A stretch of 14,846 nucleotides of DNA from Cyanobacteria bacterium UBA6984 (GCA_002450015.1 DJYG01000047.1:1-14846); one strand, 5' to 3'. Shown: positions 1 through 6,757, counted from the first letter of the stretch. Notes: generated from the sequence alone by a model not told the origin. Numbers and translations are program-made.

Positions 1-1
1 A

Positions 2-736
2 ATGGCAAAACAAGGAGCAAAACCCGTTTTTTGTGTAATGAGTTCATTTATTCAAAGAACTTATGACCAAATGTCACAAGACTTGTGTTTAAATAATTCG
101 CCTCTTACAATGCTTGTATATTGGGGCGGAATTTCAGGGGCAGATGCAACTCATTTATGCTCTTTTGACATACCATTAATAAGCAATATTCCAAATATGG
201 TTTATCTTGCACCAACAACGAAAGAAGAATATCTTGCAATGCTTGAATATTCATTTAAACAAAACGAACACCCTGTTGCAATAAGAGTACCTATGGGAGA
301 GCTTGTTTCTACCGGTGTTAAAGATGAAACAGATTATTCAATTTTAAATAAATACTCAGTAAAAGAACAAGGTGAAAAAGTTGCACTTATTGGAGAAGGC
401 GAATTCTATTATTTAGCTCAAAAAGTTAAACAAGAATTAAAAGATAAGCTAAACATTAATGCTACACTCATTAACCCAAAATTCTTAACAGGTATTGATA
501 AAGAATTGCTTGAATCTTTAAAACAAAATCACAAAGTTGTTGTAACACTTGAAGATGGTATGCTTGACGGCGGTTTTGGAGAAAAGGTAACAAGATTTTA
601 TGGTAATTCGGAAATGAAGGTTCTTAATTACGGAAGTAAAAAAGAATTTACAGACAGAGCTCCGTTAACAGAACTGTATAATCGTTACAGACTCACAAAA
701 GAACAAATTACAGAAGATATTTTAAAATTAATATAA
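2..736 (+). CDS. DXS-like / transketolase-family protein, C-terminal part (5' end cut by window)
   Basis: The visible 244 residues cover the end of the pyrimidine-binding domain and the whole transketolase C-terminal domain of a 1-deoxy-D-xylulose-5-phosphate synthase (DXS)-like enzyme. Support: KPVFCVMSSFIQRTYDQ at about residues 7-23 (DXS: KPVVAIYSTFLQRAYDQ), GADATH at about 47-52 followed by FDIPLISNIPNMVYLAP, then PVAIRVPMGE. DXS is about 620 residues, so more than half lies upstream, and the ATG at base 2 is probably internal. Compared with canonical DXS, the D-G-x-T-H motif is one residue shorter (D-A-T-H), the preceding DRAG reads roughly Y-W-G-G, and YPRG reads VPMG. Residues that hold the substrate phosphate in DXS therefore appear changed. 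It is followed after 11 nt by two acyltransferase genes, suggesting a sugar or lipid modification locus rather than housekeeping isoprenoid synthesis. Family membership is secure; the exact reaction is not. Confidence 0.8.
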   Translation: MAKQGAKPVFCVMSSFIQRTYDQMSQDLCLNNSPLTMLVYWGGISGADATHLCSFDIPLISNIPNMVYLAPTTKEEYLAMLEYSFKQNEHPVAIRVPMGELVSTGVKDETDYSILNKYSVKEQGEKVALIGEGEFYYLAQKVKQELKDKLNINATLINPKFLTGIDKELLESLKQNHKVVVTLEDGMLDGGFGEKVTRFYGNSEMKVLNYGSKKEFTDRAPLTELYNRYRLTKEQITEDILKLI

Positions 737-747
737 AGGAAGATAAA

Positions 748-1512
748 ATGGCATTAGATTTAGACATTCTTGATAAAGTAAACGGACACCAAAACCAAAT
801 AATTTTCTATACTGAACAAGGAGAAATTGAAGAACTTACAGAAGATGAAATTGACCTGCTAGACAATTTTGACTTGATTGTAGAAGGTTCTCATAATACT
901 ATAAAAGTTAAAGTTAAAGACCGCAAAGATATTGAAACCTTTCTAAGGCGTGACGGATTGTTTTTATCTGTTATAGGAAACAATAATAATATTGATATGG
1001 GCTTAATAGGATACAACGTAAATCCATTGTTAAACATTACAGGTTTACAAATTTATATAGGCGGAGCAGCAGACGGTTTTATAAATCCGGATTTACCGAG
1101 ATATGCAAGTAATTGTAACGTTTCAATCGGTGACAAAACAGTATTTTGCGGTACAAGAATTTATCTTCAGGATGATAACTCAACTGTTTCAATAGGTAAA
1201 AATTGTATGTTTTCTTGGGGAATAGATGTGTGGTGTACAGATGTGCATACAATACTTGATATGGACGGAAATATTACAAATTATGGAAAATCTATTGAAA
1301 TCCAAGACCACGTTTGGATTGGCAAAGATTGTAAAATAGGTAAAAACACTAAAATCTCAAAAGACAGTATTGTCGGTTGGAATAGTGTAGTTACAAAGAA
1401 TTTTGATGAAACAAATGTAATAATAGCAGGTAATCCTGCAAAAGTCGTTAAAACAGACATAAACTGGGATGCAAGAGATATTCAAAATTATAAATTATAT
1501 AAAGGTTTATAA
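748..1512 (+). CDS. Hexapeptide-repeat (left-handed beta-helix) acyltransferase, WbbJ-like
   Basis: 254 residues. An N-terminal acidic region of about 45 residues is followed by beta-helix-like turns (SHNTIKV, NNNNIDM) and a hexapeptide-repeat core: VSIGDKTVFCGTRI, STVSIGKNCMFSWGI, IEIQDHVWIGKDCKIGKNTKI, SIVGWNSVVTK and the typical closing GNPAKVVK near residues 226-233. The histidine in CTDVHTI (about residue 167) sits where O-acetyltransferases of this fold carry the catalytic base. The likely role is transfer of an acetyl or other acyl group to a sugar of a surface polysaccharide or glycolipid. It lies 11 nt downstream of the DXS-like gene, with the RBS AAAGGAAG ahead of the ATG, and 2 nt before a second acyltransferase. 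The acceptor cannot be told from sequence. Confidence 0.85.
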   Translation: MALDLDILDKVNGHQNQIIFYTEQGEIEELTEDEIDLLDNFDLIVEGSHNTIKVKVKDRKDIETFLRRDGLFLSVIGNNNNIDMGLIGYNVNPLLNITGLQIYIGGAADGFINPDLPRYASNCNVSIGDKTVFCGTRIYLQDDNSTVSIGKNCMFSWGIDVWCTDVHTILDMDGNITNYGKSIEIQDHVWIGKDCKIGKNTKISKDSIVGWNSVVTKNFDETNVIIAGNPAKVVKTDINWDARDIQNYKLYKGL

Positions 1513-1514
1513 TA

Positions 1515-2102
1515 ATGAATGAAAAAGAAAAAATGATTAATGGTTATTTATACTACCCGGACAAAGATGAAGGGTTATTTAATGACCGTTTAAAAGTTAA
1601 AGATTTATGCTATAAGTATAACAATCTTTTACCAAGTCAAACCGATGAAAGAAAAGAGCTATTAAAGCAAATTATAGGCAAAACATCTAAAAAATACTGG
1701 ATAGAACAACCTTTCAGATGTGATTACGGTTATAACATTGAAATAGGATACAATTTTTATGCTAATCATAATCTGATTATTCTTGATTGTGCAAAAGTAA
1801 CTTTCGGAGATAATGTATTTATAGCACCAAATTGTAGCTTTTATACAGCCTGTCACCCTCTTGATAAAGAAAAGAGAAATGAGGGATTAGAATATGCACT
1901 ACCAATTACGATTGGAAATAATGTTTGGATTGGCGGAAACGTTACAATACTTGCGAGTGTAACTATTGGAGATAATACCGTTATTGGAGCAGGAAGTGTT
2001 GTTACAAAAGATATACCAAGTAATGTTGTCGCTGTCGGAAACCCTTGTAAAGCTATAAAAACGATAACAAAAGAAACAAAAGATAAATATAAGGTTTTAT
2101 AA
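1515..2102 (+). CDS. Maltose/galactoside O-acetyltransferase-like protein (hexapeptide repeat)
   Basis: 195 residues, the usual length for the Maa/LacA/NodL family. The N-terminal mac domain is visible as EKEKMINGYLYYPDKDEGL with a following helix (residues 4 to about 60), then the beta-helix: FRCDYGYNIEIGYNFYANHN, AKVTFGDNVFIAPNCSFYTA, the active-site CHPLD near residue 115, ITIGNNVWIGGNVTIL, VTIGDNTVIGAGSVVTKDI and the closing GNPCKAIK. The expected reaction is acetyl-CoA-dependent O-acetylation of a sugar; family members act on mono- or disaccharides but also on cell-surface and Nod-factor sugars. It starts 2 nt after the previous stop, so translation is probably coupled, and the next gene starts 1 nt after its own stop. 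With the preceding gene it makes a tandem pair of different acyltransferases. Confidence 0.88.
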   Translation: MNEKEKMINGYLYYPDKDEGLFNDRLKVKDLCYKYNNLLPSQTDERKELLKQIIGKTSKKYWIEQPFRCDYGYNIEIGYNFYANHNLIILDCAKVTFGDNVFIAPNCSFYTACHPLDKEKRNEGLEYALPITIGNNVWIGGNVTILASVTIGDNTVIGAGSVVTKDIPSNVVAVGNPCKAIKTITKETKDKYKVL

Positions 2103-2103
2103 A

Positions 2104-2337
2104 ATGTCTGAAATATTAGATTTTACTGAGGTGTTAGAACTTAAAAAAGTTGTACAAGAAAAATATAATATTTATGTACACTTTCACGATGCTTGTGGAG
2201 GACAATATTTTAGTATGGAAGAAACTAAAGACGGTGTACAACAGTTCATAAAAGAATTTTTTTCTGTAAAAAAACTATTACCTGTATTTACTGACGATGG
2301 CTTAACATTTACTCTTGAAAGGATTGAATTATGTTGA
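2104..2337 (+). CDS. RDAC-family small protein
   Basis: 77 residues with the conserved block HDACGGQ at residues 28-34, which matches the R/H-D-A-C-G-G-Q signature that gives the RDAC family its name. No signal peptide or membrane segment is visible; the pattern (helix, strand, signature, helix, strand) suggests a small cytoplasmic fold. The family has no established function that I know of. The single cysteine inside an invariant block suggests a catalytic or ligand-binding role, which is inference. It starts 1 nt after the acetyltransferase stop, and its last codons overlap the start of tcdA by 7 nt, so the two are probably translationally coupled. Confidence 0.72.
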   Translation: MSEILDFTEVLELKKVVQEKYNIYVHFHDACGGQYFSMEETKDGVQQFIKEFFSVKKLLPVFTDDGLTFTLERIELC

Positions 2338-3092
2338 ATGAATTTTCAAGAACAGAATTACTAATTGGAAAAGAAGGAATGGAAAAACTTGCCAATTCGC
2401 GTATCGCAATATTTGGTATTGGAGGAGTCGGAGGTTATACCGTTGAAGCACTTGCAAGAAGCGGTGTTGGACAGTTAGACTTAATAGATGATGATAAAGT
2501 CTGCCTCACAAATATAAATCGACAAATAATTGCAACACGCTCATCTGTTGGTAAATATAAAGTTGATGTTGCCAAAGAAAGAATTTTAGATATTAATCCA
2601 AAAGCTATTGTAAATACATACAAAATGTTTTATACCCCTGAAAATGCTGATGAATTTAATTTTTCATCATACAATTATGTTGTTGATGCAATTGATACTG
2701 TTGTTGGCAAACTTGAAATTATAGAACGCTCAAAAAAAGCTGATGTTCCTGTAATTTCTTCAATGGGTGCGGGAAACAAAATGCACCCTGAAATGTTTGA
2801 AGTTGCAGATATTTCAAAAACTTCTGTTTGCCCACTTGCAAAGGTAATAAGACAACAATTACGAAAACGTAAAATAAAAAATGTAAAAGTTGTATATTCT
2901 AAAGAAACACCAATAGAACCAAAAGAAGATATGGCTATAAGTTGCCGCAACCACTGCATTTGTCCTCCGGGAACTGTTCATAAATGTACAAATCGTCGAG
3001 CAATACCCGGAAGTAACGCCTTTGTGCCGTCAGTTGTCGGCTTAATCATTGCAGGCGAAGTAATAAAGGATTTAATTGAATATAAAGACTAA
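2331..3092 (+). CDS. tcdA: tRNA threonylcarbamoyladenosine dehydratase (TcdA/CsdL, E1-like ThiF family)
   Basis: 253 residues, the normal length for TcdA. It converts t6A37 in ANN-decoding tRNAs to the cyclic ct6A form, using ATP to activate the threonyl carboxylate. Seen: the RTELLIGKEGMEKL start typical of the family (7-20), the Rossmann nucleotide-binding loop GIGGVGG (29-35), the acidic strand end DLIDDDKV, N-I-N-R-Q (61-65) that contacts ATP in E1-like enzymes, VVDAIDTVVGK, and the C-terminal block IPGSNAFVPSVVGLIIAGEVIKDLI. A cysteine cluster near residues 200-214 (C-R-N-H-C-I-C-P-P-G then H-K-C) resembles the Gram-positive-type TcdA tail. ThiF, MoeB and HesA are alternatives, but the start and tail fit TcdA best. 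It overlaps the upstream RDAC gene by 7 nt; its stop abuts the convergent remnant at 3093. Confidence 0.92.
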   Translation: MLNEFSRTELLIGKEGMEKLANSRIAIFGIGGVGGYTVEALARSGVGQLDLIDDDKVCLTNINRQIIATRSSVGKYKVDVAKERILDINPKAIVNTYKMFYTPENADEFNFSSYNYVVDAIDTVVGKLEIIERSKKADVPVISSMGAGNKMHPEMFEVADISKTSVCPLAKVIRQQLRKRKIKNVKVVYSKETPIEPKEDMAISCRNHCICPPGTVHKCTNRRAIPGSNAFVPSVVGLIIAGEVIKDLIEYKD

Positions 3093-3200
3093 TTATTGTT
3101 TTTTAATTAGTTCAATATCATAGCCCAATACTTCAATAATGTTCGCAACCTCATTGTACGTGATTGTGCCTTGACTTAATTTACTATAAAAATTAATAAC
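3093..3200 (-). pseudogene. 3' remnant of an XRE-type helix-turn-helix regulator
   Basis: Read from 3200 down to the TAA at 3093-3095, this stretch encodes VINFYSKLSQGTITYNEVAN and then IIEVLGYDIELIKKQ. S-x-G-T-I-T-Y-N-E-V-x-x-I-x-x-x-L-G-Y-D-I-E matches the last helices of Cro/C1-type HTH proteins. The reading frame is the same as that of the 55-codon gene directly upstream, from which it is separated only by the TAA at 3201-3203. It has no ATG, GTG or TTG start and no RBS of its own, and the first half of the HTH is missing. It is best read as the surviving tail of a decayed regulator; stop readthrough or a sequencing error at the TAA are alternatives. Confidence 0.5.
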
Positions 3201-3368
3201 TTAAAAAGTTGCCATTAGTTCGTCAAATTCTTGTTTTAAATTTTCTGAAAATAAATAAGCCTCTGTACAGTCCTCAATATTTTGTAAGTGCATATACCCT
3301 AAAGCATAATACAAAAGATTTATTTTTGACTGAATGTCATATAATTTTTCCTCATTATCAAAATTCAT
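3201..3368 (-). CDS. Small hypothetical protein (55 aa)
   Basis: The protein begins MNFDNEEKLYDIQSKINLLY and ends ENLKQEFDELMATF. I do not recognise a named family. It is acidic and predicted to be mostly helical (two or three helices), with no signal peptide or membrane segment. The case for a real gene is strong for its size: an exact RBS (AAAAGGAG, 7 nt before the ATG) and a promoter with -10 TATAAT and an 18-nt spacer to TTGGGC (3404-3433). An HTH tail follows in frame after the stop. The gene is divergent from the 75-codon gene at 3508, with a long inverted repeat between them. Confidence 0.65.
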   Translation of the reverse strand: MNFDNEEKLYDIQSKINLLYYALGYMHLQNIEDCTEAYLFSENLKQEFDELMATF

Positions 3369-3403
3369 AACAACTCCTTTTAGTAATAACTAACTTTACA
3401 ACT

Positions 3404-3433
3404 ATTATATAAATCAGTAGTTTTATTGCCCAA
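3404..3433 (-). promoter_or_regulatory. Promoter of the 55-aa small gene
   Basis: On the minus strand TTGGGC (3428-3433), an 18-nt spacer and a perfect TATAAT (3404-3409) precede the start codon at 3368, giving a leader of about 28 nt that contains AAAAGGAG. The outer edge of the -35 lies 2 bp from the inverted repeat at 3435-3496, so a protein bound there could control this promoter. Confidence 0.55.
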
Positions 3434-3434
3434 T

Positions 3435-3496
3435 ATGTAAACAAAATTATCAAATTAAACAATTTATTGCTAAATTTGATAATTTTATGTTTACAT
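3435..3496. repeat. Long imperfect inverted repeat between divergent small genes
   Basis: The left arm (3435-3456, starting ATGTAAACAAAATTATCAAA) and the right arm (3473-3496, ending in TTTTATGTTTACAT) are reverse complements except for two extra bases in the right arm, with 16 nt between them. No T-run follows on either strand, so it is not an ordinary intrinsic terminator. It fills most of the 139-nt gap between the two divergent starts. It could be a two-site operator or a leader hairpin for the 3508 gene, whose start is 11 nt downstream. Confidence 0.75.
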
Positions 3497-3507
3497 AAAA
3501 GATAAAA

Positions 3508-3735
3508 ATGAGCATACAAAAAGAACAAAAAATTGACATGTATCTTGAAAAATTATCAATATACAGTAACTATGTTTCCTGCTTAACTAGAGTAATTTTA
3601 GAACTGATTGAAAATGGATACAGTAACTTAAAACCTACGGATATTGCTTATCTTGCAAATTTATTAAACACTTATTCAAATATGCTTCACACAAAAATAA
3701 TGAGAATGAAAACATCTTGGGAATTTGATAAATAA
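3508..3735 (+). CDS. Small hypothetical protein (75 aa)
   Basis: The protein begins MSIQKEQKIDMYLEKLSIYS. I do not recognise a family. It looks all-helical, with about three helices (residues 5-20, 22-38 and 43-68) and hydrophobic heptad-like spacing, soluble, ending in a basic stretch around KIMRMKTSW. There is no clear Shine-Dalgarno: the ATG is preceded by AAAAGATAAAA, and the long inverted repeat ends 11 nt upstream. The second ATG at residue 11 is less likely because the sequence before it lacks a better site. It converges on the AlkD-like gene with a 9-nt gap and no terminator hairpin between. Confidence 0.5.
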   Translation: MSIQKEQKIDMYLEKLSIYSNYVSCLTRVILELIENGYSNLKPTDIAYLANLLNTYSNMLHTKIMRMKTSWEFDK

Positions 3736-3744
3736 ATTTTTAAG

Positions 3745-4392
3745 TTAAGTTTTTCTCATTATTTTTGTCTTTTGCTTTATTTCATCTGAAACTTTTAAAG
3801 ATTCTCTTATTTTCTGTAAAGATTTATTATATGTAACCCTATCTAGATTACAGTTATCAGATTTTAAATAATCAAAACCTTTTTGCGGATATTTACCCAT
3901 AATTGTAGCAACAGCCCACGCAACGCCCATTTGAGAATAATAATCGTCAGTATTTAAACTATCTAAAACATCAATAACTCTATCTATATATTCATCATTT
4001 AAATAGTGTGAAAGCATAATAACCGCAACTATACGACTCTCAAATTCTTTTTTTGATTCTTTGTATTTCATTAAAAATTGCCAAACTTTTTCTTGATACT
4101 TTCTAGCGATTCTGAAATTTTGACATAATGAATCATTAATTGCCCAATCATCTACAAAAGGAATAAAATCCTCAAAATATTTCAGTAAATTATCTATATT
4201 ATCATTTATATAACCAATAACAAAAGCATGTAACAATTTCAACTCAAAACTGCTATTATCATTTTGTTCTATAAAGACCTTGTAATCATTTTTTGCAATA
4301 TAACGTGCAAATTTTCTTAATTCGGGAATAGAAATTCCAAATTTTGTTCGTTTAATACCACTTATTTTATTTTTTATATCTTCTAAATTCAT
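3745..4392 (-). CDS. DNA alkylation repair protein, AlkD-like HEAT-repeat fold
   Basis: 215 residues, the usual length for short AlkD-family proteins. The family excises positively charged N3- and N7-alkyl purines without base flipping. Seen: GISIPELRKFAR (19-30), the family's N-terminal helix block; VDDWAINDSLC (80-90), where W83 and D87 have the same i/i+4 spacing as the catalytic W109 and D113 of Bacillus cereus AlkD; R120 in FESRIVAVIML; and W159 in QMGVAWAVAT, spaced 39 from R120 just as AlkD R148 and W187 are. Key residues therefore appear kept, so glycosylase activity is plausible although not proven. It starts 4 nt after the MmcQ/YjbR stop, has no Shine-Dalgarno of its own, and is probably translated by coupling. 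No terminator hairpin follows. Confidence 0.85.
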   Translation of the reverse strand: MNLEDIKNKISGIKRTKFGISIPELRKFARYIAKNDYKVFIEQNDNSSFELKLLHAFVIGYINDNIDNLLKYFEDFIPFVDDWAINDSLCQNFRIARKYQEKVWQFLMKYKESKKEFESRIVAVIMLSHYLNDEYIDRVIDVLDSLNTDDYYSQMGVAWAVATIMGKYPQKGFDYLKSDNCNLDRVTYNKSLQKIRESLKVSDEIKQKTKIMRKT

Positions 4393-4396
4393 ATTA

Positions 4397-5041
4397 TTAT
4401 TTTAAATTATAACTTGTATCAATTCTTTTATAAATTTCATTAATTGGCACAGAACCATCCAAAATAATGGTAAACCAGTGTTTTTTATTCATGTGATAAC
4501 CTGCAAAATATTTTTTATTATCAACAAGTTTTTCTATTTCTTCTGTTGAAGCTCTTAAATCGATTACTTCAACTTTTTCGTTGCTATCAAAACCAAATTT
4601 ATCTTTACTTACAGTCAATATGGCAAAATACCATTTTTTATTATCTTTTCTTCTGCAAACAGCATTGTCAGGAAATTTTTCCCATAAATATTCAACATCA
4701 TCTTGATATTTTTCTTTTGCATATTTTATAACAAGCTTTGAATATTCATACTTAAAAACATCACTTTCAAAACAATTATCTACAATATCAGACAGAACTT
4801 TTTCATATTCCTCTTTAACTTGACCAACAAAAGCACCTTGCACATATTCCACAAGATGTAAAGTGTAAATTTCACCAGACTCTTTTTCAACAAGCTCCGT
4901 ACTAACATTACTGTTATTATTAATTTTTACGGTTAAAATAAACTCTCCATTCATTATTTCAGTTTTGTATGTGTTATTAACAAAACCATATTCTTTTAAT
5001 TTTTTAAAATTAACTTTTTTATTTTTAAATAAATTATCCAT
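4397..5041 (-). CDS. MmcQ/YjbR family protein with N-terminal extension
   Basis: 214 residues from the chosen ATG (MDNLFKNKKVNFKKL). A start 42 nt further upstream is possible in frame, but those 14 codons lie across the pckA terminator hairpin and T-run, so it is rejected. The first 90 or so residues (KLKEYGFVNNTYKTEIMNGE onward) form an extension often seen in this family. The YjbR domain covers the last 110: YAKEKYQDDVEYLWEKFPDN, RRKDNKKWYFAILTV, VEVIDLRAS, FAGYHMNKKHWFTIILDG. YjbR-like proteins have a CyaY-like fold and are annotated as DNA-binding, with no firm biochemical role. It sits 4 nt upstream of the AlkD-like gene, in one transcript. TATAAT lies 6 nt before the ATG, so the mRNA may be leaderless. 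Confidence 0.85.
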   Translation of the reverse strand: MDNLFKNKKVNFKKLKEYGFVNNTYKTEIMNGEFILTVKINNNSNVSTELVEKESGEIYTLHLVEYVQGAFVGQVKEEYEKVLSDIVDNCFESDVFKYEYSKLVIKYAKEKYQDDVEYLWEKFPDNAVCRRKDNKKWYFAILTVSKDKFGFDSNEKVEVIDLRASTEEIEKLVDNKKYFAGYHMNKKHWFTIILDGSVPINEIYKRIDTSYNLK

Positions 5042-5047
5042 AAACTT

Positions 5048-5053
5048 ATTATA
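5048..5053 (-). promoter_or_regulatory. -10 box immediately before the MmcQ/YjbR start
   Basis: A perfect TATAAT on the minus strand ends 6 nt before the ATG at 5041, which would put transcription start at or next to the start codon. No convincing -35 is seen at 16-18 nt; that position falls inside the pckA terminator stem. Readthrough from pckA is the alternative source of transcript. Confidence 0.35.
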
Positions 5054-5055
5054 AC

Positions 5056-5094
5056 AAAAAACAGCCTGTTTTGCTTTTGGCAAAACAGGCTGTT
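5056..5094 (-). terminator. Intrinsic terminator of pckA
   Basis: A perfect 15-bp stem (arms 5060-5074 and 5080-5094; AACAGCCTGTTTTGC on the transcript) with a 5-nt loop is followed on the minus strand by a run of six Ts (two of them the last stem bases). It lies 19 nt past the pckA stop. Confidence 0.92.
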
Positions 5095-5112
5095 CTAATT
5101 ATTAAAATACAA

Positions 5113-6717
5113 TTAAGCGTTGCATTCACATTTTGATTTTGGACCTGCGTTAACGATTTCAGCAGGCATGTTTGGATATTTAGCTTTAAAGTTATCTTCA
5201 AACATTTTAGCCAATTTGTTTGCAGCTTCATCATAAGCAGCTTTATCTGCCCACATTCCTCTTGCATCAAGCATTTCATCAGGAACATTAGGACAAGTTG
5301 TAGGATAATCTACATTGAATACATCATGGTGTTTAAATTCAACACTATCAAATGAACCGTTTAATGCTGCTGTAACCATAGCACGAGTATAGCTTAATTT
5401 CATACGTTTAGCACCTGAAGCAGCAGAACCGCCTGCCCAACCTGTATTAACCAAGTAAACTTTTGTACCATATTGGTCTAATTTATCACCTAACATTTTC
5501 GCATAAACTGATGCATCCATAGGCATAAATGGTTCACCGAATAAAGTTGAGAATGTTGGTTGAGGTTCTGTAACACCACGTTCAGTACCTGCCAATTTAG
5601 AAGTAAAGCCTGTTACAAAGTGGTACATTGCAGCATTTTTATCAAGTCTGCTGATAGGTGGCAATACACCAAATGCATCTGCAGTTAAGAATACAACAAC
5701 TTTAGGGATACCGCCTTTACCAGGAATTTGAGCGTTATTAATGTAGTTTACAGGATAACCTACACGAGTATTTTCTGTTAATGATCCATCTGCGAAATCA
5801 GGTTCTCTAGTTTCAGGATTAATTATAACATTTTCAACCAATGAACCGAATTTAATAGCGTTATAAATATCAGGTTCATTTTCAGCTGATAAGTTAATAC
5901 ATTTTGCATAGCAACCGCCTTCAAAATTGAATACACCATCAGGTGACCAACCGTGTTCATCATCACCAATTAATTTACGTGAAGGATCAGCAGATAAAGT
6001 AGTTTTACCTGTACCTGATAAACCAAAGAATACTGCCGTTTCATTTGTTTCAGGATCCATATTTGCTGAACAGTGCATTGGAAGTACATTTTTCTTAGTC
6101 ATAATGTAGTTCATTGTGGCAAATACTGATTTTTTAATTTCTCCTGCGTAACGAGAGCCGCAAATTAAAATCATGTGAGCTTCATAGTCAATAATAATAG
6201 CAGCTTCACTGTGAACACCATCGATTTCAGGATCACATTTAAATCCTGGAGCACAAAGAATTGTATAATCAGGTTCACCATAATTTGCTAATTCTTCTTC
6301 AGTAGGACGGATTAATAATTGGTGAATAAACATATTTTGACTTGCTAATTCATTAATAACTCTGAATTTTTGAGTATAAGTTTTATCAGCACCTGCATAT
6401 CCATCAAAGATAAATACTTCTCTACCTTGTAAGTATGCTGCTATTTTACCTTTTAAAGCATCAAATTTTTCTCTGCTTATTGGACGGTTAACTTTACCCC
6501 AAGCTATTTCATCATGTACACCTTCTGTATCAACGATAAACTTATCTTGAGGTGAACGTCCTGTATATTTACCTGTTGTAACAACTAAAGCACCGGTGCT
6601 GCTTAATTGACCTTCACCTCTGCGTAATGCAGCTTCTGTCAATTGAGCCGGTGACAAGTTACGATAAACAGCTTTTGGTTCAATAATACCTAATTTTTCA
6701 ATACCATAAGTTTCCAT
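5113..6717 (-). CDS. pckA: ATP-dependent phosphoenolpyruvate carboxykinase
   Basis: 534 residues, full length for the ATP-type enzyme, which interconverts oxaloacetate + ATP and PEP + CO2 + ADP. In gluconeogenic cells it makes PEP; in many gut anaerobes it runs in the carboxylating direction. Seen: TGRSPQDKF (52-60) with the substrate-binding Arg; R189-Y-A-G-E-I-K-K (189-196) with the metal-binding Lys; the kinase-1a P-loop GLSGTGKTT (232-240); kinase-2 LIGDDEHGW (249-257) with its metal-binding Asp; and ENTRVGYPVNYI (315-326), which packs on the adenine and triphosphate. It is monocistronic, with a strong RBS (AAAGGAGG), its own promoter and a perfect terminator. The C-terminal tail PKSKCECNA carries two closely spaced cysteines, which I do not recall in standard PckA. 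Confidence 0.98.
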   Translation of the reverse strand: METYGIEKLGIIEPKAVYRNLSPAQLTEAALRRGEGQLSSTGALVVTTGKYTGRSPQDKFIVDTEGVHDEIAWGKVNRPISREKFDALKGKIAAYLQGREVFIFDGYAGADKTYTQKFRVINELASQNMFIHQLLIRPTEEELANYGEPDYTILCAPGFKCDPEIDGVHSEAAIIIDYEAHMILICGSRYAGEIKKSVFATMNYIMTKKNVLPMHCSANMDPETNETAVFFGLSGTGKTTLSADPSRKLIGDDEHGWSPDGVFNFEGGCYAKCINLSAENEPDIYNAIKFGSLVENVIINPETREPDFADGSLTENTRVGYPVNYINNAQIPGKGGIPKVVVFLTADAFGVLPPISRLDKNAAMYHFVTGFTSKLAGTERGVTEPQPTFSTLFGEPFMPMDASVYAKMLGDKLDQYGTKVYLVNTGWAGGSAASGAKRMKLSYTRAMVTAALNGSFDSVEFKHHDVFNVDYPTTCPNVPDEMLDARGMWADKAAYDEAANKLAKMFEDNFKAKYPNMPAEIVNAGPKSKCECNA

Positions 6718-6757
6718 TATTTGTCCTCCTTTTGCTGGAAATACTATCTTTGCTTAC

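Noticed and set aside
2675..2959. 94-codon minus-strand open frame
   Set aside because: Antisense to the middle of tcdA; no RBS or domain.
5042..5083. Extra 14 codons at the N-terminus of the MmcQ/YjbR protein
   Set aside because: They are the antisense-free read of the pckA terminator stem and T-run; the ATG at 5041 begins the family-like sequence.
5049..5288. 79-codon minus-strand open frame
   Set aside because: Lies inside the 3' end of pckA in another frame; Cys/Leu/Gln-rich with no domain.
5927..6109. 60-codon plus-strand open frame
   Set aside because: Antisense to the P-loop region of pckA, which is unmistakably coding on the other strand.
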